DNA of 64,000 nt from Pseudocitrobacter corydidari. GTDB taxonomy: Bacteria > Pseudomonadota > Gammaproteobacteria > Enterobacterales > Enterobacteriaceae. The position numbers and the translations under genes are program-made. Below the pieces are notes generated by a model. That model searched no databases and was not told the DNA's origin. It saw only the letters and a list, made by a program, of their open reading frames with translations. The stretch spans positions 62,001 through 126,000 of the forward strand of contig NZ_CP087880.1 in assembly GCF_021172065.1 (NCBI RefSeq). The letters run 5' to 3'. This document shows positions 1-9,098 of the stretch, piece by piece (the stretch's first letter is position 1; each line of letters starts with the position of its first letter).

Positions 1-686
1 TGCCGGCGGGGCAGCCGGTGGCGCTGGAAGCACTGATTCGCTGGAATCACCCGGAGCGCGGGATTATTCCTCCCGGAAGTTTTTTGCCGCTGATTGAGAA
101 TACCAGTCTGATGGTTGAGCTCACCGACTGGGTGATTGATCACGCGATTACGCAGCTGGCTGAGTGGGAGCAGAAAGGCATTGCCTTACCCGCGTCGATT
201 AACATCAGCGTGTTGGATCTCAAGCGGGAGAACTTTACCCAGCGGCTGCACGATAAAATGGCACTGGCTGGGCTGGATAACGGCATGCTGGGCGTGGAAT
301 GTCTGGAGACGGAGAAACTGTTAGCGAGCTCCCAGGTGCTGGAAGAGCTACGCTTACTGCGCCAGAACGGGTTTTCGGTCTCGCTGGATGATTTTGGCGC
401 GGGTTACAGCAACCTGAATTATCTGCTGCGTATTCCGCTCGATACGATCAAGCTGGATAAATCATTGATTGACGATCTGCTCAAAGAGCCTTCGCGACGC
501 GTCATTGTGCGTAACGTTATTCGCATGCTGAAAGAGCTGGGTTATCGGGTGCTGGCGGAAGGGGTGGAGGATGAATCCACCGCGCGGATTATCAGCGACT
601 ATGCGTGCGATGAAGCGCAGGGCTATTACTTTGCGCGACCTAAAACGGCAGAACAGCTGGAGGCGTGGCTGGATAAGTGGATATAA
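1..686 (+). CDS. EAL-domain cyclic-di-GMP phosphodiesterase, 3' part
   Basis: The gene enters from the left edge; the frame is open from base 3, so the true start lies outside the window. The visible protein is one EAL domain, which hydrolyses cyclic di-GMP to pGpG. The signature EALIRW opens the visible part, followed by NISVLDL, the acidic VECLETE segment, DDFGAGYSNL, the KLDKSLI lysine/aspartate pair, AEGVE and the closing QGYYFARP. These are the usual metal- and substrate-binding positions, so an active enzyme is likely. Any N-terminal sensor, membrane or GGDEF part cannot be seen. It converges on corB and shares a bidirectional terminator with it. No specific orthologue is assigned. Confidence 0.88.
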   Translation, partial: PAGQPVALEALIRWNHPERGIIPPGSFLPLIENTSLMVELTDWVIDHAITQLAEWEQKGIALPASINISVLDLKRENFTQRLHDKMALAGLDNGMLGVECLETEKLLASSQVLEELRLLRQNGFSVSLDDFGAGYSNLNYLLRIPLDTIKLDKSLIDDLLKEPSRRVIVRNVIRMLKELGYRVLAEGVEDESTARIISDYACDEAQGYYFARPKTAEQLEAWLDKWI

Positions 687-687
687 C

Positions 688-710
688 AACGGCCCCGTGG
701 GGCCGTTTAG
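688..710. terminator. Bidirectional terminator between EAL gene and corB
   Basis: A perfect 9-bp stem, AACGGCCCC with GGGGCCGTT, has a 2-base GT centre. It lies 1 base after the EAL stop and just before the corB stop on the other strand. Short T/A tracts on both sides suit a convergent terminator. Confidence 0.75.
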
Positions 711-716
711 GTGTTA

Positions 717-2003
717 TCAGGACTGTACGCTTTCGCGTAACGGTTTCACCGGGACTACTTTGACCTGCTTAATCATGTTGTCCTGTACATCAAGAATATC
801 GATATCGTACAGGCCAATACGCACGCGGGTCCCTGCCGCCGGGATCTCTTCCAGCGCTTCGAGGATCATGCCGTTAATGGTGCGCGCTTCGTCTTCCGGC
901 ATATGCCAGTTAAAGGCTTTGTTGAGTTCACGGACGTTGGCGCTGCCTTCAATAATGACCGAACCGTCATTCTGCGGCGTCACTTCTTCCGCCAGAGTCG
1001 GTGACATCGATGTCGTGAAGTCGCCGACAATCTCTTCGAGAATATCTTCGACCGTTACCAGCCCCTGAATATCGCCATATTCATCGACCACCAGGCCGAC
1101 TTTCTTTTTATTACGCTGGAATTTCACCAGCTGAACGCTGAGCGGCGTGCCTTCCGGCACATAGTAAATTTCATCGGCGGCGCGCAGCATCACCTCTTTG
1201 GTGAACTCTTTTTTCTCCTGCATTAAGCGCCAGGCTTCGCGCACGCGTAGCATGCTGATGGCATCGTCCAGCGAGTCGCGATACAGCACGATGCGCCCGT
1301 GCGGAGAGTGGGTGAGCTGACGAACAATCGACTTCCAGTCATCGTTGATGTCGATACCGACGATTTCGTTGCGCGGCACCATAATGTCATCGACGCTCAC
1401 TTTTTCGAGATCCAGCACCGACAGCAGCATGTCCTGATTGCGGCGCGAGATTTGCGAGCGCGATTCATTCACCAGCGTGCGCAGCTCGTCTTTGCTCAAG
1501 GAGCTGCTCATCACGATGTCGGTTTTTATCCCCATCATGCGCATCAGCAGGCGGGTGATCATATTGAGCAGCCACACCAGCGGCATCATCAGAATCTGTA
1601 ACGGAGCGAGCAGGAAACTGCTGGGGTAGGCCACTTTTTCCGGGTAGAGCGCGGCGATGGTTTTCGGCAAGACCTCGGCAAACACCAGCACCACGAACGT
1701 CAGGATACCGGTAGCAATCGCTACGCCCGCATCGCCGTAAAGACGCATCCCGACGATGGTACCCAGCGCGGAGGCCAGAATGTTAACCAGGTTATTGCCA
1801 ATCAGGACCAGGCTAATTAAGCGATCTGGCTTGCGCAGCAGTTTTTCCACGCGCTTCGCCTGGCGATTGCCTTGTTTGGCAAGATGACGCAGACGATAGC
1901 GATTGAGCGTCATCATGCCTGTCTCCGAACCGGAGAAATAGGCGGAGATGACCACCATAATGATCAGTGTGACGATCAGTGTGGTGGTGGAGATATGTTC
2001 CAA
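717..2003 (-). CDS. corB: CorB/YfjD, CNNM (DUF21)-CBS-CorC/HlyC membrane protein
   Basis: A 428-residue inner-membrane protein of the HlyC/CorC family. The N-terminal third is the CNNM/DUF21 transmembrane domain, including the ISAYFSGSETGMM segment. A pair of CBS domains lies at roughly residues 200-330, with a C-terminal CorC_HlyC domain after about 345. In enterobacteria the family is tied to magnesium and cobalt resistance or efflux; that role is inferred from family membership. The start gives MEHISTTT followed at once by a membrane segment. The gene follows ypjD on the same strand with 20 bases between them, as in E. coli, so co-transcription is likely. Confidence 0.93.
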   Translation of the reverse strand: MEHISTTTLIVTLIIMVVISAYFSGSETGMMTLNRYRLRHLAKQGNRQAKRVEKLLRKPDRLISLVLIGNNLVNILASALGTIVGMRLYGDAGVAIATGILTFVVLVFAEVLPKTIAALYPEKVAYPSSFLLAPLQILMMPLVWLLNMITRLLMRMMGIKTDIVMSSSLSKDELRTLVNESRSQISRRNQDMLLSVLDLEKVSVDDIMVPRNEIVGIDINDDWKSIVRQLTHSPHGRIVLYRDSLDDAISMLRVREAWRLMQEKKEFTKEVMLRAADEIYYVPEGTPLSVQLVKFQRNKKKVGLVVDEYGDIQGLVTVEDILEEIVGDFTTSMSPTLAEEVTPQNDGSVIIEGSANVRELNKAFNWHMPEDEARTINGMILEALEEIPAAGTRVRIGLYDIDILDVQDNMIKQVKVVPVKPLRESVQS

Positions 2004-2023
2004 AAGGTGTTCCTTAGTTGTGT

Positions 2024-2815
2024 CTAGCCGACAAGCTGTTGAATGACCCGGCTACCGAAATACGCCATGGTCAGAATGCCTGCGCCCGCGACGTTAAACC
2101 ACACGACTCGGCGTCCACGCCATCCTTCATGATAGTGACCCCACAACAGCACGATGTAGACAAACCAGGCCACGATAGAGAGCACGGCTTTGTCGATGTT
2201 CTCCATGCTGAAGAGGTTATGCATGTAAAACAGGCCGGTGCACAGGGTAAGTGTAAGCAGCACCACGCCCACCTGCGTGATATGGAACATTTTACGTTCA
2301 ATGCTCATCAGCGGCGGCATTTCGTGGCTGAAGGCCAGCTTTTTGTTTTTCAGCTGGTAGTCAATCCACGCAAGTTGAAGTGCGTAGAGCGCGGCGATAA
2401 TCAGCGTCGCATAGGCGAACAGCGACAGGCCAATATGCACCATCATGCCTGGCGTAGCTTCCAGATGGGTGATGTATTCATTCGGGACAAACGTCGCGAA
2501 AGCCAGATTGATTAACGCAAAGGCGTAAACAATCGGCAACAGGAGCCAGCCGCGATTGCGTGAGGCGACAATCGTCATCACCGTACAAATCATCAGACTG
2601 ACCAGCGAACCGACGTTGAGCAGGCTCAGGTTTTGACCATTCTCGCCGCCGGGCAGAATGCGGGCTTCCAGCGCGAAAGCGTGGCAGACGAGCGCGATAA
2701 CGGCAGAAAGAATAGCCATACGCCGCCAGCCGCTGTTTTTTTGCAGCAAACCGGGGATGATCAGCGCCAGGCTGATGGAGTAGGCGACAAGCGCGAGCAG
2801 GGCAAAAACGGGCAT
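2024..2815 (-). CDS. ypjD: YpjD inner-membrane protein, CcsA/HemX-like
   Basis: A hydrophobic protein with about eight membrane segments, related to the cytochrome c assembly (CcsA/CcmC/HemX) fold, as in E. coli YpjD. I chose the ATG at 2815, giving MPVFALLAL and 263 residues, the E. coli length. The frame can be read five codons further upstream to a TTG at 2830, but that start is weaker. The protein carries the family's conserved membrane histidines, for example in the GHYHEG segment near the C-terminus. Its exact function is not established. It is transcribed away from ffh and ahead of corB. Confidence 0.9.
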   Translation of the reverse strand: MPVFALLALVAYSISLALIIPGLLQKNSGWRRMAILSAVIALVCHAFALEARILPGGENGQNLSLLNVGSLVSLMICTVMTIVASRNRGWLLLPIVYAFALINLAFATFVPNEYITHLEATPGMMVHIGLSLFAYATLIIAALYALQLAWIDYQLKNKKLAFSHEMPPLMSIERKMFHITQVGVVLLTLTLCTGLFYMHNLFSMENIDKAVLSIVAWFVYIVLLWGHYHEGWRGRRVVWFNVAGAGILTMAYFGSRVIQQLVG

Positions 2816-3029
2816 AGAGTGTGTCGGCAATCGTCAAATAGAGTGTAAGAGGGGCAGTATATACGCAAAATCATTCGAGTTGTATCAAGGCGCGGGGCGT
2901 TGGGCAAAACATCGGGCCCTTTGAGGCAAACCGCGGCATCACAACTCGGGCGCTGTCGTGTTATACTCCGGCAAATTTCTATTTTTGTGTCGCACCGCGA
3001 CAAACCGTTTCCACCTTAGGCGAGAGACA

Positions 3030-4391
3030 ATGTTTGATAATTTAACCGACCGTTTGTCACGGACGCTGCGTAACATCAGCGGGCGTGGCCGCCTCACCGA
3101 AGACAACGTCAAAGAGACGCTGCGCGAAGTGCGCATGGCGCTGCTCGAAGCCGACGTCGCGTTGCCGGTGGTGCGTGAGTTTATCAACCGCGTAAAAGAG
3201 AAAGCGGTTGGTCATGAAGTTAACAAAAGCCTGACTCCGGGTCAGGAGTTCGTCAAAATCGTCCGTAACGAACTGGTTTCGGCGATGGGCGAAGAGAACC
3301 AGACGCTGAACCTGGCCGCACAGCCGCCAGCCGTGGTGCTGATGGCGGGCTTGCAGGGTGCAGGTAAAACAACCAGCGTCGGTAAGCTTGGTAAATTCCT
3401 GCGCGAAAAACACAAGAAGAAAGTGCTGGTTGTCTCTGCCGACGTGTATCGCCCGGCGGCGATCAAACAGCTGGAAACGCTGGCCGAACAGGTTGGTGTG
3501 GACTTCTTCCCGTCCGATGTCGGCCAAAAACCTATCGATATCGTTAACGGCGCGCTGAAAGAAGCGAAGCTGAAATTCTACGACGTACTGCTGGTGGATA
3601 CCGCCGGTCGTTTGCACGTAGACGAAGCGATGATGGACGAAATCAAACAGGTGCATGCCGCGATTAATCCGGTTGAAACGCTGTTTGTTGTTGACGCCAT
3701 GACCGGCCAGGATGCGGCGAATACCGCGAAAGCCTTCAACGAAGCGCTGCCGCTGACCGGCGTGGTGCTGACCAAAGTCGACGGCGATGCCCGTGGCGGT
3801 GCAGCGCTCTCGATTCGTCACATCACCGGTAAACCGATTAAATTCCTCGGCGTCGGCGAAAAAACCGAAGCGCTTGAGCCGTTCCATCCGGATCGTATCG
3901 CTTCCCGTATCCTCGGCATGGGCGACGTGCTGTCGCTTATCGAAGATATCGAAAGCAAGGTTGACCGCGCGCAGGCTGAGAAACTGGCCTCCAAGCTGAA
4001 AAAAGGCGACGGCTTCGACCTGACCGACTTCCTGGAGCAGCTGCGCCAGATGAAAAACATGGGCGGTATGGCCAGCCTGATGGGCAAACTGCCGGGCATG
4101 GGCCAGATCCCTGACAACGTAAAAGCACAGATGGATGACAAAGTGCTGGTGCGTATGGAAGCCATCATCAACTCCATGACCCTGAAAGAGCGCGCGAAGC
4201 CGGAAATCATTAAAGGTTCCCGTAAACGCCGCATTGCTGCCGGTTGCGGCATGCAGGTTCAGGACGTCAACCGTCTTCTGAAACAGTTCGACGACATGCA
4301 GCGCATGATGAAGAAAATGAAGAAAGGTGGCATGGCGAAGATGATGCGTGGGATGAAAGGGATGATGCCCCCAGGCTTCCCAGGCCGCTAA
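3030..4391 (+). CDS. ffh: Signal recognition particle protein Ffh (SRP54)
   Basis: The GTPase and RNA-binding subunit of the bacterial signal recognition particle. It binds 4.5S RNA and signal sequences of inner-membrane proteins and docks with FtsY. The 453 residues match the E. coli length when started at the ATG at 3030 (MFDNLTDRL). Visible parts are the helical N domain, the P-loop GLQGAGKT at residues 107-114, the DTAGRLH and TKVDGDARGG motifs, and a methionine-rich M domain after about residue 330. The M domain ends in KMKKGGMAKMMRGMKG. A possible -10 element TATACT lies at 2962-2967, without a convincing -35. Confidence 0.97.
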   Translation: MFDNLTDRLSRTLRNISGRGRLTEDNVKETLREVRMALLEADVALPVVREFINRVKEKAVGHEVNKSLTPGQEFVKIVRNELVSAMGEENQTLNLAAQPPAVVLMAGLQGAGKTTSVGKLGKFLREKHKKKVLVVSADVYRPAAIKQLETLAEQVGVDFFPSDVGQKPIDIVNGALKEAKLKFYDVLLVDTAGRLHVDEAMMDEIKQVHAAINPVETLFVVDAMTGQDAANTAKAFNEALPLTGVVLTKVDGDARGGAALSIRHITGKPIKFLGVGEKTEALEPFHPDRIASRILGMGDVLSLIEDIESKVDRAQAEKLASKLKKGDGFDLTDFLEQLRQMKNMGGMASLMGKLPGMGQIPDNVKAQMDDKVLVRMEAIINSMTLKERAKPEIIKGSRKRRIAAGCGMQVQDVNRLLKQFDDMQRMMKKMKKGGMAKMMRGMKGMMPPGFPGR

Positions 4392-4518
4392 TACGCGTCA
4401 TAATTCGAGCCGCAGATGCGTTGGCTGCGTTCGTTCACCCCGGTCACGTACTTATATGTACGCTCCCGGGGATTCGCTCACTTGCCGCCTTCCTGCAACT
4501 CGAATTATCTAGCGTATT
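4391..4518. repeat. ERIC (intergenic repeat unit) element
   Basis: A 128-bp imperfect palindrome directly after the ffh stop. The ends ATACGCGTCATAATTCGAG and CTCGAATTATCTAGCGTAT are near inverse copies. The core carries the ERIC hallmarks, read on the minus strand: GAGCGAATCCCC, a short TACATATAAGTA palindrome, then GACCGGGGTGA and GCAGCCAACGCA. Length and core match the enterobacterial repetitive intergenic consensus of about 127 bp. It is transcribed if ffh reads through, and would fold into a long hairpin in mRNA. Confidence 0.85.
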
Positions 4519-4529
4519 GTAGTTTTGAA

Positions 4530-4881
<352 letters not shown>

Positions 4882-4899
4882 TCTGTCACGGTGGTCATG

Positions 4900-5448
4900 A
4901 TGAGCAAGCAACTCACCGCACAGGCACCTGTTGATCCCATCGTATTGGGCAAAATGGGTTCTTCCTACGGTATCCGTGGTTGGCTCAGAGTGTTTTCCTC
5001 CACCGAAGACGCCGAAAGCATTTTTGACTATCAGCCCTGGTTAATCCAGAAGGCGGGTCAGTGGCAGGTTGTTGAGCTGGAAAGCTGGCGCCACCACAAT
5101 CAGGACATCATCATTAAGCTGAAAGGCGTTGATGATCGTGATACTGCGAATCTTCTGACTAATTGCGAAATTATCGTCGATTCATCGCAGTTGCCAAAAC
5201 TGGAAGAGGGTGATTACTACTGGAAAGACCTGATGGGCTGCCAGGTAGTCACAACCGAAGGTTACGATCTCGGTAAAGTCATCGATATGATGGAAACCGG
5301 TTCGAATGACGTTCTCGTCATTAAGGCAAACCTGAAAGATGCGTTTGGTATCAAGGAGCGGTTGGTTCCGTTCCTCGATGGGCAGGTTATCAAGAAAGTC
5401 GATCTCGCTACTCGTTCAATCGAAGTAGATTGGGATCCTGGTTTTTAA
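4900..5448 (+). CDS. rimM: 16S rRNA processing/ribosome maturation factor RimM
   Basis: Assists late 30S assembly, binding uS19 near the 16S head. It has an N-terminal RimM beta-barrel ([19 protein letters not shown]) and a C-terminal PRC-barrel, including the [13 protein letters not shown] segment. I start at the second of two adjacent ATGs, 4900, giving MSKQLTAQ and 182 residues as in E. coli; ATG 4897 or GTG 4891 are in-frame alternatives. It starts 18 bases after rpsP, so translational linkage is likely. Confidence 0.95.
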   Translation: MSKQLTAQAPVDPIVLGKMGSSYGIRGWLRVFSSTEDAESIFDYQPWLIQKAGQWQVVELESWRHHNQDIIIKLKGVDDRDTANLLTNCEIIVDSSQLPKLEEGDYYWKDLMGCQVVTTEGYDLGKVIDMMETGSNDVLVIKANLKDAFGIKERLVPFLDGQVIKKVDLATRSIEVDWDPGF

Positions 5449-5478
5449 ACCACCGGATAAACGGTAAAAGACGGCGCT

Positions 5479-6246
5479 ATGTGGATTGGCATAATTAGCC
5501 TGTTTCCTGAAATGTTCCGCGCAATTACCGATTACGGGGTAACTGGCCGGGCAGTAAAAAATGGCCTGCTGAGCATCCAGAGCTGGAGTCCTCGTGACTT
5601 CACGCATGACCGGCACCGTACCGTGGACGATCGTCCTTACGGCGGCGGACCGGGGATGTTAATGATGGTGCAACCCTTACGGGATGCCATCAATGCAGCA
5701 AAAGCCGCGGCAGGTGAAGGCGCAAAGGTGATTTATCTGTCACCTCAGGGACGCAAGCTTGATCAAGCAGGCGTCAGCGAACTGGCAACGAATCAGAAAC
5801 TGATTCTGGTGTGTGGTCGCTACGAAGGTATTGATGAGCGCGTGATTCAGACCGAAATTGATGAAGAATGGTCAATCGGCGATTACGTTCTCAGCGGTGG
5901 TGAGTTACCGGCAATGACGCTGATTGACTCCGTTTCCCGGTTTATTCCGGGTGTACTGGGTCACGAAGCATCGGCAACGGAAGATTCCTTTGCTGACGGG
6001 TTGCTGGATTGCCCCCACTATACGCGTCCTGAAGTGTTAGAAGGAATGGAAGTACCGCCAGTATTGCTGTCGGGGAACCATGCCGAGATACGTCGCTGGC
6101 GTTTGAAACAGTCGCTGGGCCGCTCCTGGCTTAGAAGACCTGAACTTCTGGAAAACCTGGCTCTGACTGAAGAGCAAGCAAGGTTGCTGGCGGAGTTCCA
6201 AAAGGAGCACGCACAACAGCAACATAAACATGATGGGCAAGCGTAA
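5479..6246 (+). CDS. trmD: tRNA (guanine37-N1)-methyltransferase TrmD
   Basis: A SPOUT-class enzyme that makes m1G at position 37 of tRNAs with a G36-G37 sequence, preventing +1 frameshifts, with S-adenosylmethionine as donor. The 255 residues equal the E. coli length. Visible motifs are ISLFPEMF at the start, GGGPGMLMM, the knot segments LSPQGRKL and [11 protein letters not shown], and [15 protein letters not shown]. Third gene of the rpsP operon, 30 bases after rimM. Confidence 0.97.
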   Translation: MWIGIISLFPEMFRAITDYGVTGRAVKNGLLSIQSWSPRDFTHDRHRTVDDRPYGGGPGMLMMVQPLRDAINAAKAAAGEGAKVIYLSPQGRKLDQAGVSELATNQKLILVCGRYEGIDERVIQTEIDEEWSIGDYVLSGGELPAMTLIDSVSRFIPGVLGHEASATEDSFADGLLDCPHYTRPEVLEGMEVPPVLLSGNHAEIRRWRLKQSLGRSWLRRPELLENLALTEEQARLLAEFQKEHAQQQHKHDGQA

Positions 6247-6287
6247 TACGCGCCCGATATATCAGTTTACCCAGGATAAGAGATTAA

Positions 6288-6638
<351 letters not shown>

Positions 6639-6667
6639 GATTCGCGTAAGCGACATCCTGTTAGAAA

Positions 6668-6698
6668 AGGGCTGGCCGAAAGGCTGGCCCTTTTTTTT
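6668..6698 (+). terminator. rplS operon terminator
   Basis: The stem GGGCTGGCC pairs with GGCTGGCCC (two G-U pairs) around a GAAA tetraloop and is followed by eight T residues. It lies 30 bases after the rplS stop. Confidence 0.9.
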
Positions 6699-6770
6699 CG
6701 CACTGGGCACTTCGTGTTAACTGTTTTGAGATAATTCATTTACAATATCCGCTCCTTATCGGAGGGTATT

Positions 6771-7169
6771 GTGAGCAGTAATCGGTTTCATGGTATAGCG
6801 CTAAAACGGCACGCGGCCTGGTTCGCGCTGTTTGCTATTGCGCTGATTATCGTGGCACCGCTCGTCTCCGTGTCGCTGCAAAAAGATCCGATGAGCGCGA
6901 TGCCCGGTATGCATCATGCAATGAGTATGGATGCGGAGCATCACTCCTCTTCGCAGAGTATGCCGGTCGACCACGCAGAAGCCTGCGGCTACTGCGTTTT
7001 AATGGCGCACGTACCGGGGCTGATTCTGGCGCTGGTCATTCTGCTGTGCGGGTTGCTGCTGCGCTGCTGTGTAAGACTGACGCGGCCTGCTGTTAAGCAC
7101 TGGCACTATTTCCCCTGGCTTTTCCCTGATACTCGCGCGCCGCCGCGTCTGGCTGCTTTTCCTCGTTAA
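6771..7169 (+). CDS. DUF2946-family membrane protein, Met/His-rich
   Basis: A 132-residue protein starting at GTG 6771 behind a strong GGAGG (6761-6765). One membrane segment (about residues 16-36) leads to a periplasmic segment, residues 41-68, rich in Met and His (MSAMPGMHHAM and more). The DUF2946 hallmark C72-G-Y-C75 with a following AHVP comes next, then a second membrane helix (about 82-103). The function of DUF2946 is not established; the composition suggests a metal such as copper. It is followed by a PepSY membrane protein whose own loop repeats the MPGM and His pattern. E. coli has neither gene here. Confidence 0.75.
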   Translation: MSSNRFHGIALKRHAAWFALFAIALIIVAPLVSVSLQKDPMSAMPGMHHAMSMDAEHHSSSQSMPVDHAEACGYCVLMAHVPGLILALVILLCGLLLRCCVRLTRPAVKHWHYFPWLFPDTRAPPRLAAFPR

Positions 7170-7225
7170 AACATAATAAATGGCGTCATGCGCCACGACT
7201 CTTTTCGTCTGCATTAAGGAAAAGT

Positions 7226-8596
7226 ATGACAACCTGCACCTCACGGGCGGCATGGGTACACCTGCTGCGTCGCCTGCATTTTTTCATTGGCCTGTTTGTT
7301 GGGCCGTTTATCTTCGTGGCGGCGTTAACCGGCACGCTGTATGTCGCCACGCCACAGCTGGAAAACAGGCTCTACCAGCACGCGCTGCACGGCACAATGA
7401 GCGGAGAACGTCACGCACTGGCCGATCAAATCGCGGTTGCGCAGCAGGTTTCCGGCGGGGAACTTCGTCTGCATGCGGTTCGCCCGGCGTTGACTGCCGG
7501 GGAAACCACCCGGGTGATGTTCGCCGATCCTTCGCTCGGCGAGTCTGAAAACCGGGCGATTTTTATCGACCCGGTGACGCTGGCAATCACGGGCGATATG
7601 ACCGTTTACGGCACCAGCGGTATATTGCCGCTGCGTCAGTGGATTGATTACGCCCATCGCTCACTGCTGCTGGGCGATGTGGGGCGTCTTTACAGCGAGC
7701 TGGCGGCATCGTGGATGTGGGTTGCAGCGCTGGGCGGTATTGCGCTGTGGGCCGTTACCCGACCAAAACGTCGTATTAACAACCGTTTCCAGAACACGCG
7801 TCGTGTCCACGTCACGCTTGGCTGGGTACTGCTGGCGGGAATGCTGCTCTTCTCCGCAACCGGGCTGACCTGGTCGCAGTGGGCGGGCGGCAACGTCGAT
7901 AAAATGCGTGCGGCATTCGGCTGGATGACGCCACAGGTGAACACGCAGCTGCACGGCAAAATGGAAATGGCAGACCCGCATGCGGAACATAAAGGCCATA
8001 TGGCAGCAATGCCAGGCATGTCGCCGCCGGTTATCGCCGGAGAAAAGTTTGATTCCGTACTCACTGCGGCACAGCGAGCGGGTATTGATGCGTCGTTGCT
8101 GGAGATTCGCCCGCCGCGCAGTGAGGACCGCGCCTGGACGGTAACGGAAATCGATCGTCGCTGGCCGACCCAGGTGGATGCCGTTGCGGTAGATGGCGCA
8201 TCGCTAGCGATCCTCGACCGCACGCGTTTTGCTGATTTCCCACTGATGGCGAAGCTGACCCGCTGGGGTGTCGATTTCCATATGGGGATTTTATTTGGTT
8301 TGCCTAATCAGCTGCTGTTGATCGCTTTCGGGCTGGCGCTGTGCGTGGCGATCGTGATGGGATATCGACTGTGGTGGATTAAGCGTCCGGCGCAGGCGGC
8401 TGCGAGTCCGCTTCAGACTTTGTCTCAGAGCTGGCTGGCGTTATCCCTGGCAGGACGTCTGACGACGCTTGCGATAGCTATTCTGTTGGGGCTGGCGCTA
8501 CCGGTGATGGGCGTCAGTCTGTTGCTGTTTGTGGCCATCGACTGGCTTCGCTGGCGGAGTCATCAGGGAGCGACGCAAACGCAGCCAGTCCAATAA
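7226..8596 (+). CDS. PepSY-associated TM-helix protein (PiuB/FoxB-like)
   Basis: A 456-residue inner-membrane protein of the PepSY_TM family, started at ATG 7226 behind AAGGAAAAG. An N-terminal helix (about 13-40) with LHFFIGLFVGPF is followed by a periplasmic PepSY-like region. Further helices lie near 156-176, 195-215, 355-375 and 400-440. Conserved histidines occur in the membrane parts (DYAHRSLL, RVHVTLGW, VDFHMGILFG), a pattern proposed for heme-bearing iron-siderophore reductases such as FoxB. A loop at residues 243-265 is rich in His and Met, ending AAMPGM. It lies 56 bases after the DUF2946 gene and is probably co-transcribed. Iron or copper handling is an inference. Confidence 0.75.
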   Translation: MTTCTSRAAWVHLLRRLHFFIGLFVGPFIFVAALTGTLYVATPQLENRLYQHALHGTMSGERHALADQIAVAQQVSGGELRLHAVRPALTAGETTRVMFADPSLGESENRAIFIDPVTLAITGDMTVYGTSGILPLRQWIDYAHRSLLLGDVGRLYSELAASWMWVAALGGIALWAVTRPKRRINNRFQNTRRVHVTLGWVLLAGMLLFSATGLTWSQWAGGNVDKMRAAFGWMTPQVNTQLHGKMEMADPHAEHKGHMAAMPGMSPPVIAGEKFDSVLTAAQRAGIDASLLEIRPPRSEDRAWTVTEIDRRWPTQVDAVAVDGASLAILDRTRFADFPLMAKLTRWGVDFHMGILFGLPNQLLLIAFGLALCVAIVMGYRLWWIKRPAQAAASPLQTLSQSWLALSLAGRLTTLAIAILLGLALPVMGVSLLLFVAIDWLRWRSHQGATQTQPVQ

Positions 8597-8599
8597 GCC

Positions 8600-9082
8600 T
8601 TAAGGGGCGCTGATCACCACCGCGACGCGGCGGTTTTCGGCGCGCCCTTGCGAGGTTTTATTGCTGGCAACCGGATATTTCTGTCCCAGGCCCTGGGTGG
8701 TCAGGTTGCTGCGCGGAATACGAGCACCTTCCGCCCAGCTATCGGCGACGGCGTTGGCGCGTTTCAGGGAGAGGGCTTCGTTATAGCTCGCTTCCCCGTA
8801 GTTATCCGTGTGTCCGTCCATACGCAAATGCGTGATCCCGGTCGATGCCAGGCGCGCGGCCATGGTGTGGATTTGCTGTTGGCTATCTGCACGCAGGCGG
8901 AAATCATTTTTGTCGAACAGAATGGTATCAGAGAGGCCGAGTGACCAGTCGCCATTGGTTTCGCTGAAACCGTATGATTTCATGGCTGCAACCTGCTCTG
9001 GCGTAAATTTCCCCTGCGGGGCCTGGCAGCCTGCCAGCAGAGTGGTCGATAGCAACGCGGCGGCGATGTAACGCTTTAACAT
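8600..9082 (-). CDS. yfiB: YfiB, OmpA-like outer-membrane lipoprotein
   Basis: A 160-residue lipoprotein, equal in length to E. coli YfiB. The signal peptide ends in the lipobox LLAGC, so Cys19 would be lipidated. The C-terminal half is an OmpA domain that binds peptidoglycan (DGHTDNYGEASYN, LSLKRANAVADSW, NRRVAVVIS). In the YfiBNR system YfiB titrates the periplasmic repressor YfiR, freeing the cyclase YfiN. Last gene of yfiR-dgcN-yfiB, 16 bases after dgcN. Confidence 0.93.
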   Translation of the reverse strand: MLKRYIAAALLSTTLLAGCQAPQGKFTPEQVAAMKSYGFSETNGDWSLGLSDTILFDKNDFRLRADSQQQIHTMAARLASTGITHLRMDGHTDNYGEASYNEALSLKRANAVADSWAEGARIPRSNLTTQGLGQKYPVASNKTSQGRAENRRVAVVISAP

Positions 9083-9098
9083 TCTCTTTCCTTGCTTC

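Noticed and set aside
3057-3887. A 276-codon frame antisense to ffh
   Set aside because: Shadow of ffh; low-complexity composition rich in Phe, His and Arg.
4244-4522. A 92-codon frame spanning the end of ffh and the ERIC element
   Set aside because: It exists only because the palindromic repeat has no stops; no start signal.
6726-6750. Fur-box-like sequence ahead of the DUF2946 gene
   Set aside because: GATAATTCATTTACAATATC shares only scattered bases with the Fur consensus and lacks its symmetry.
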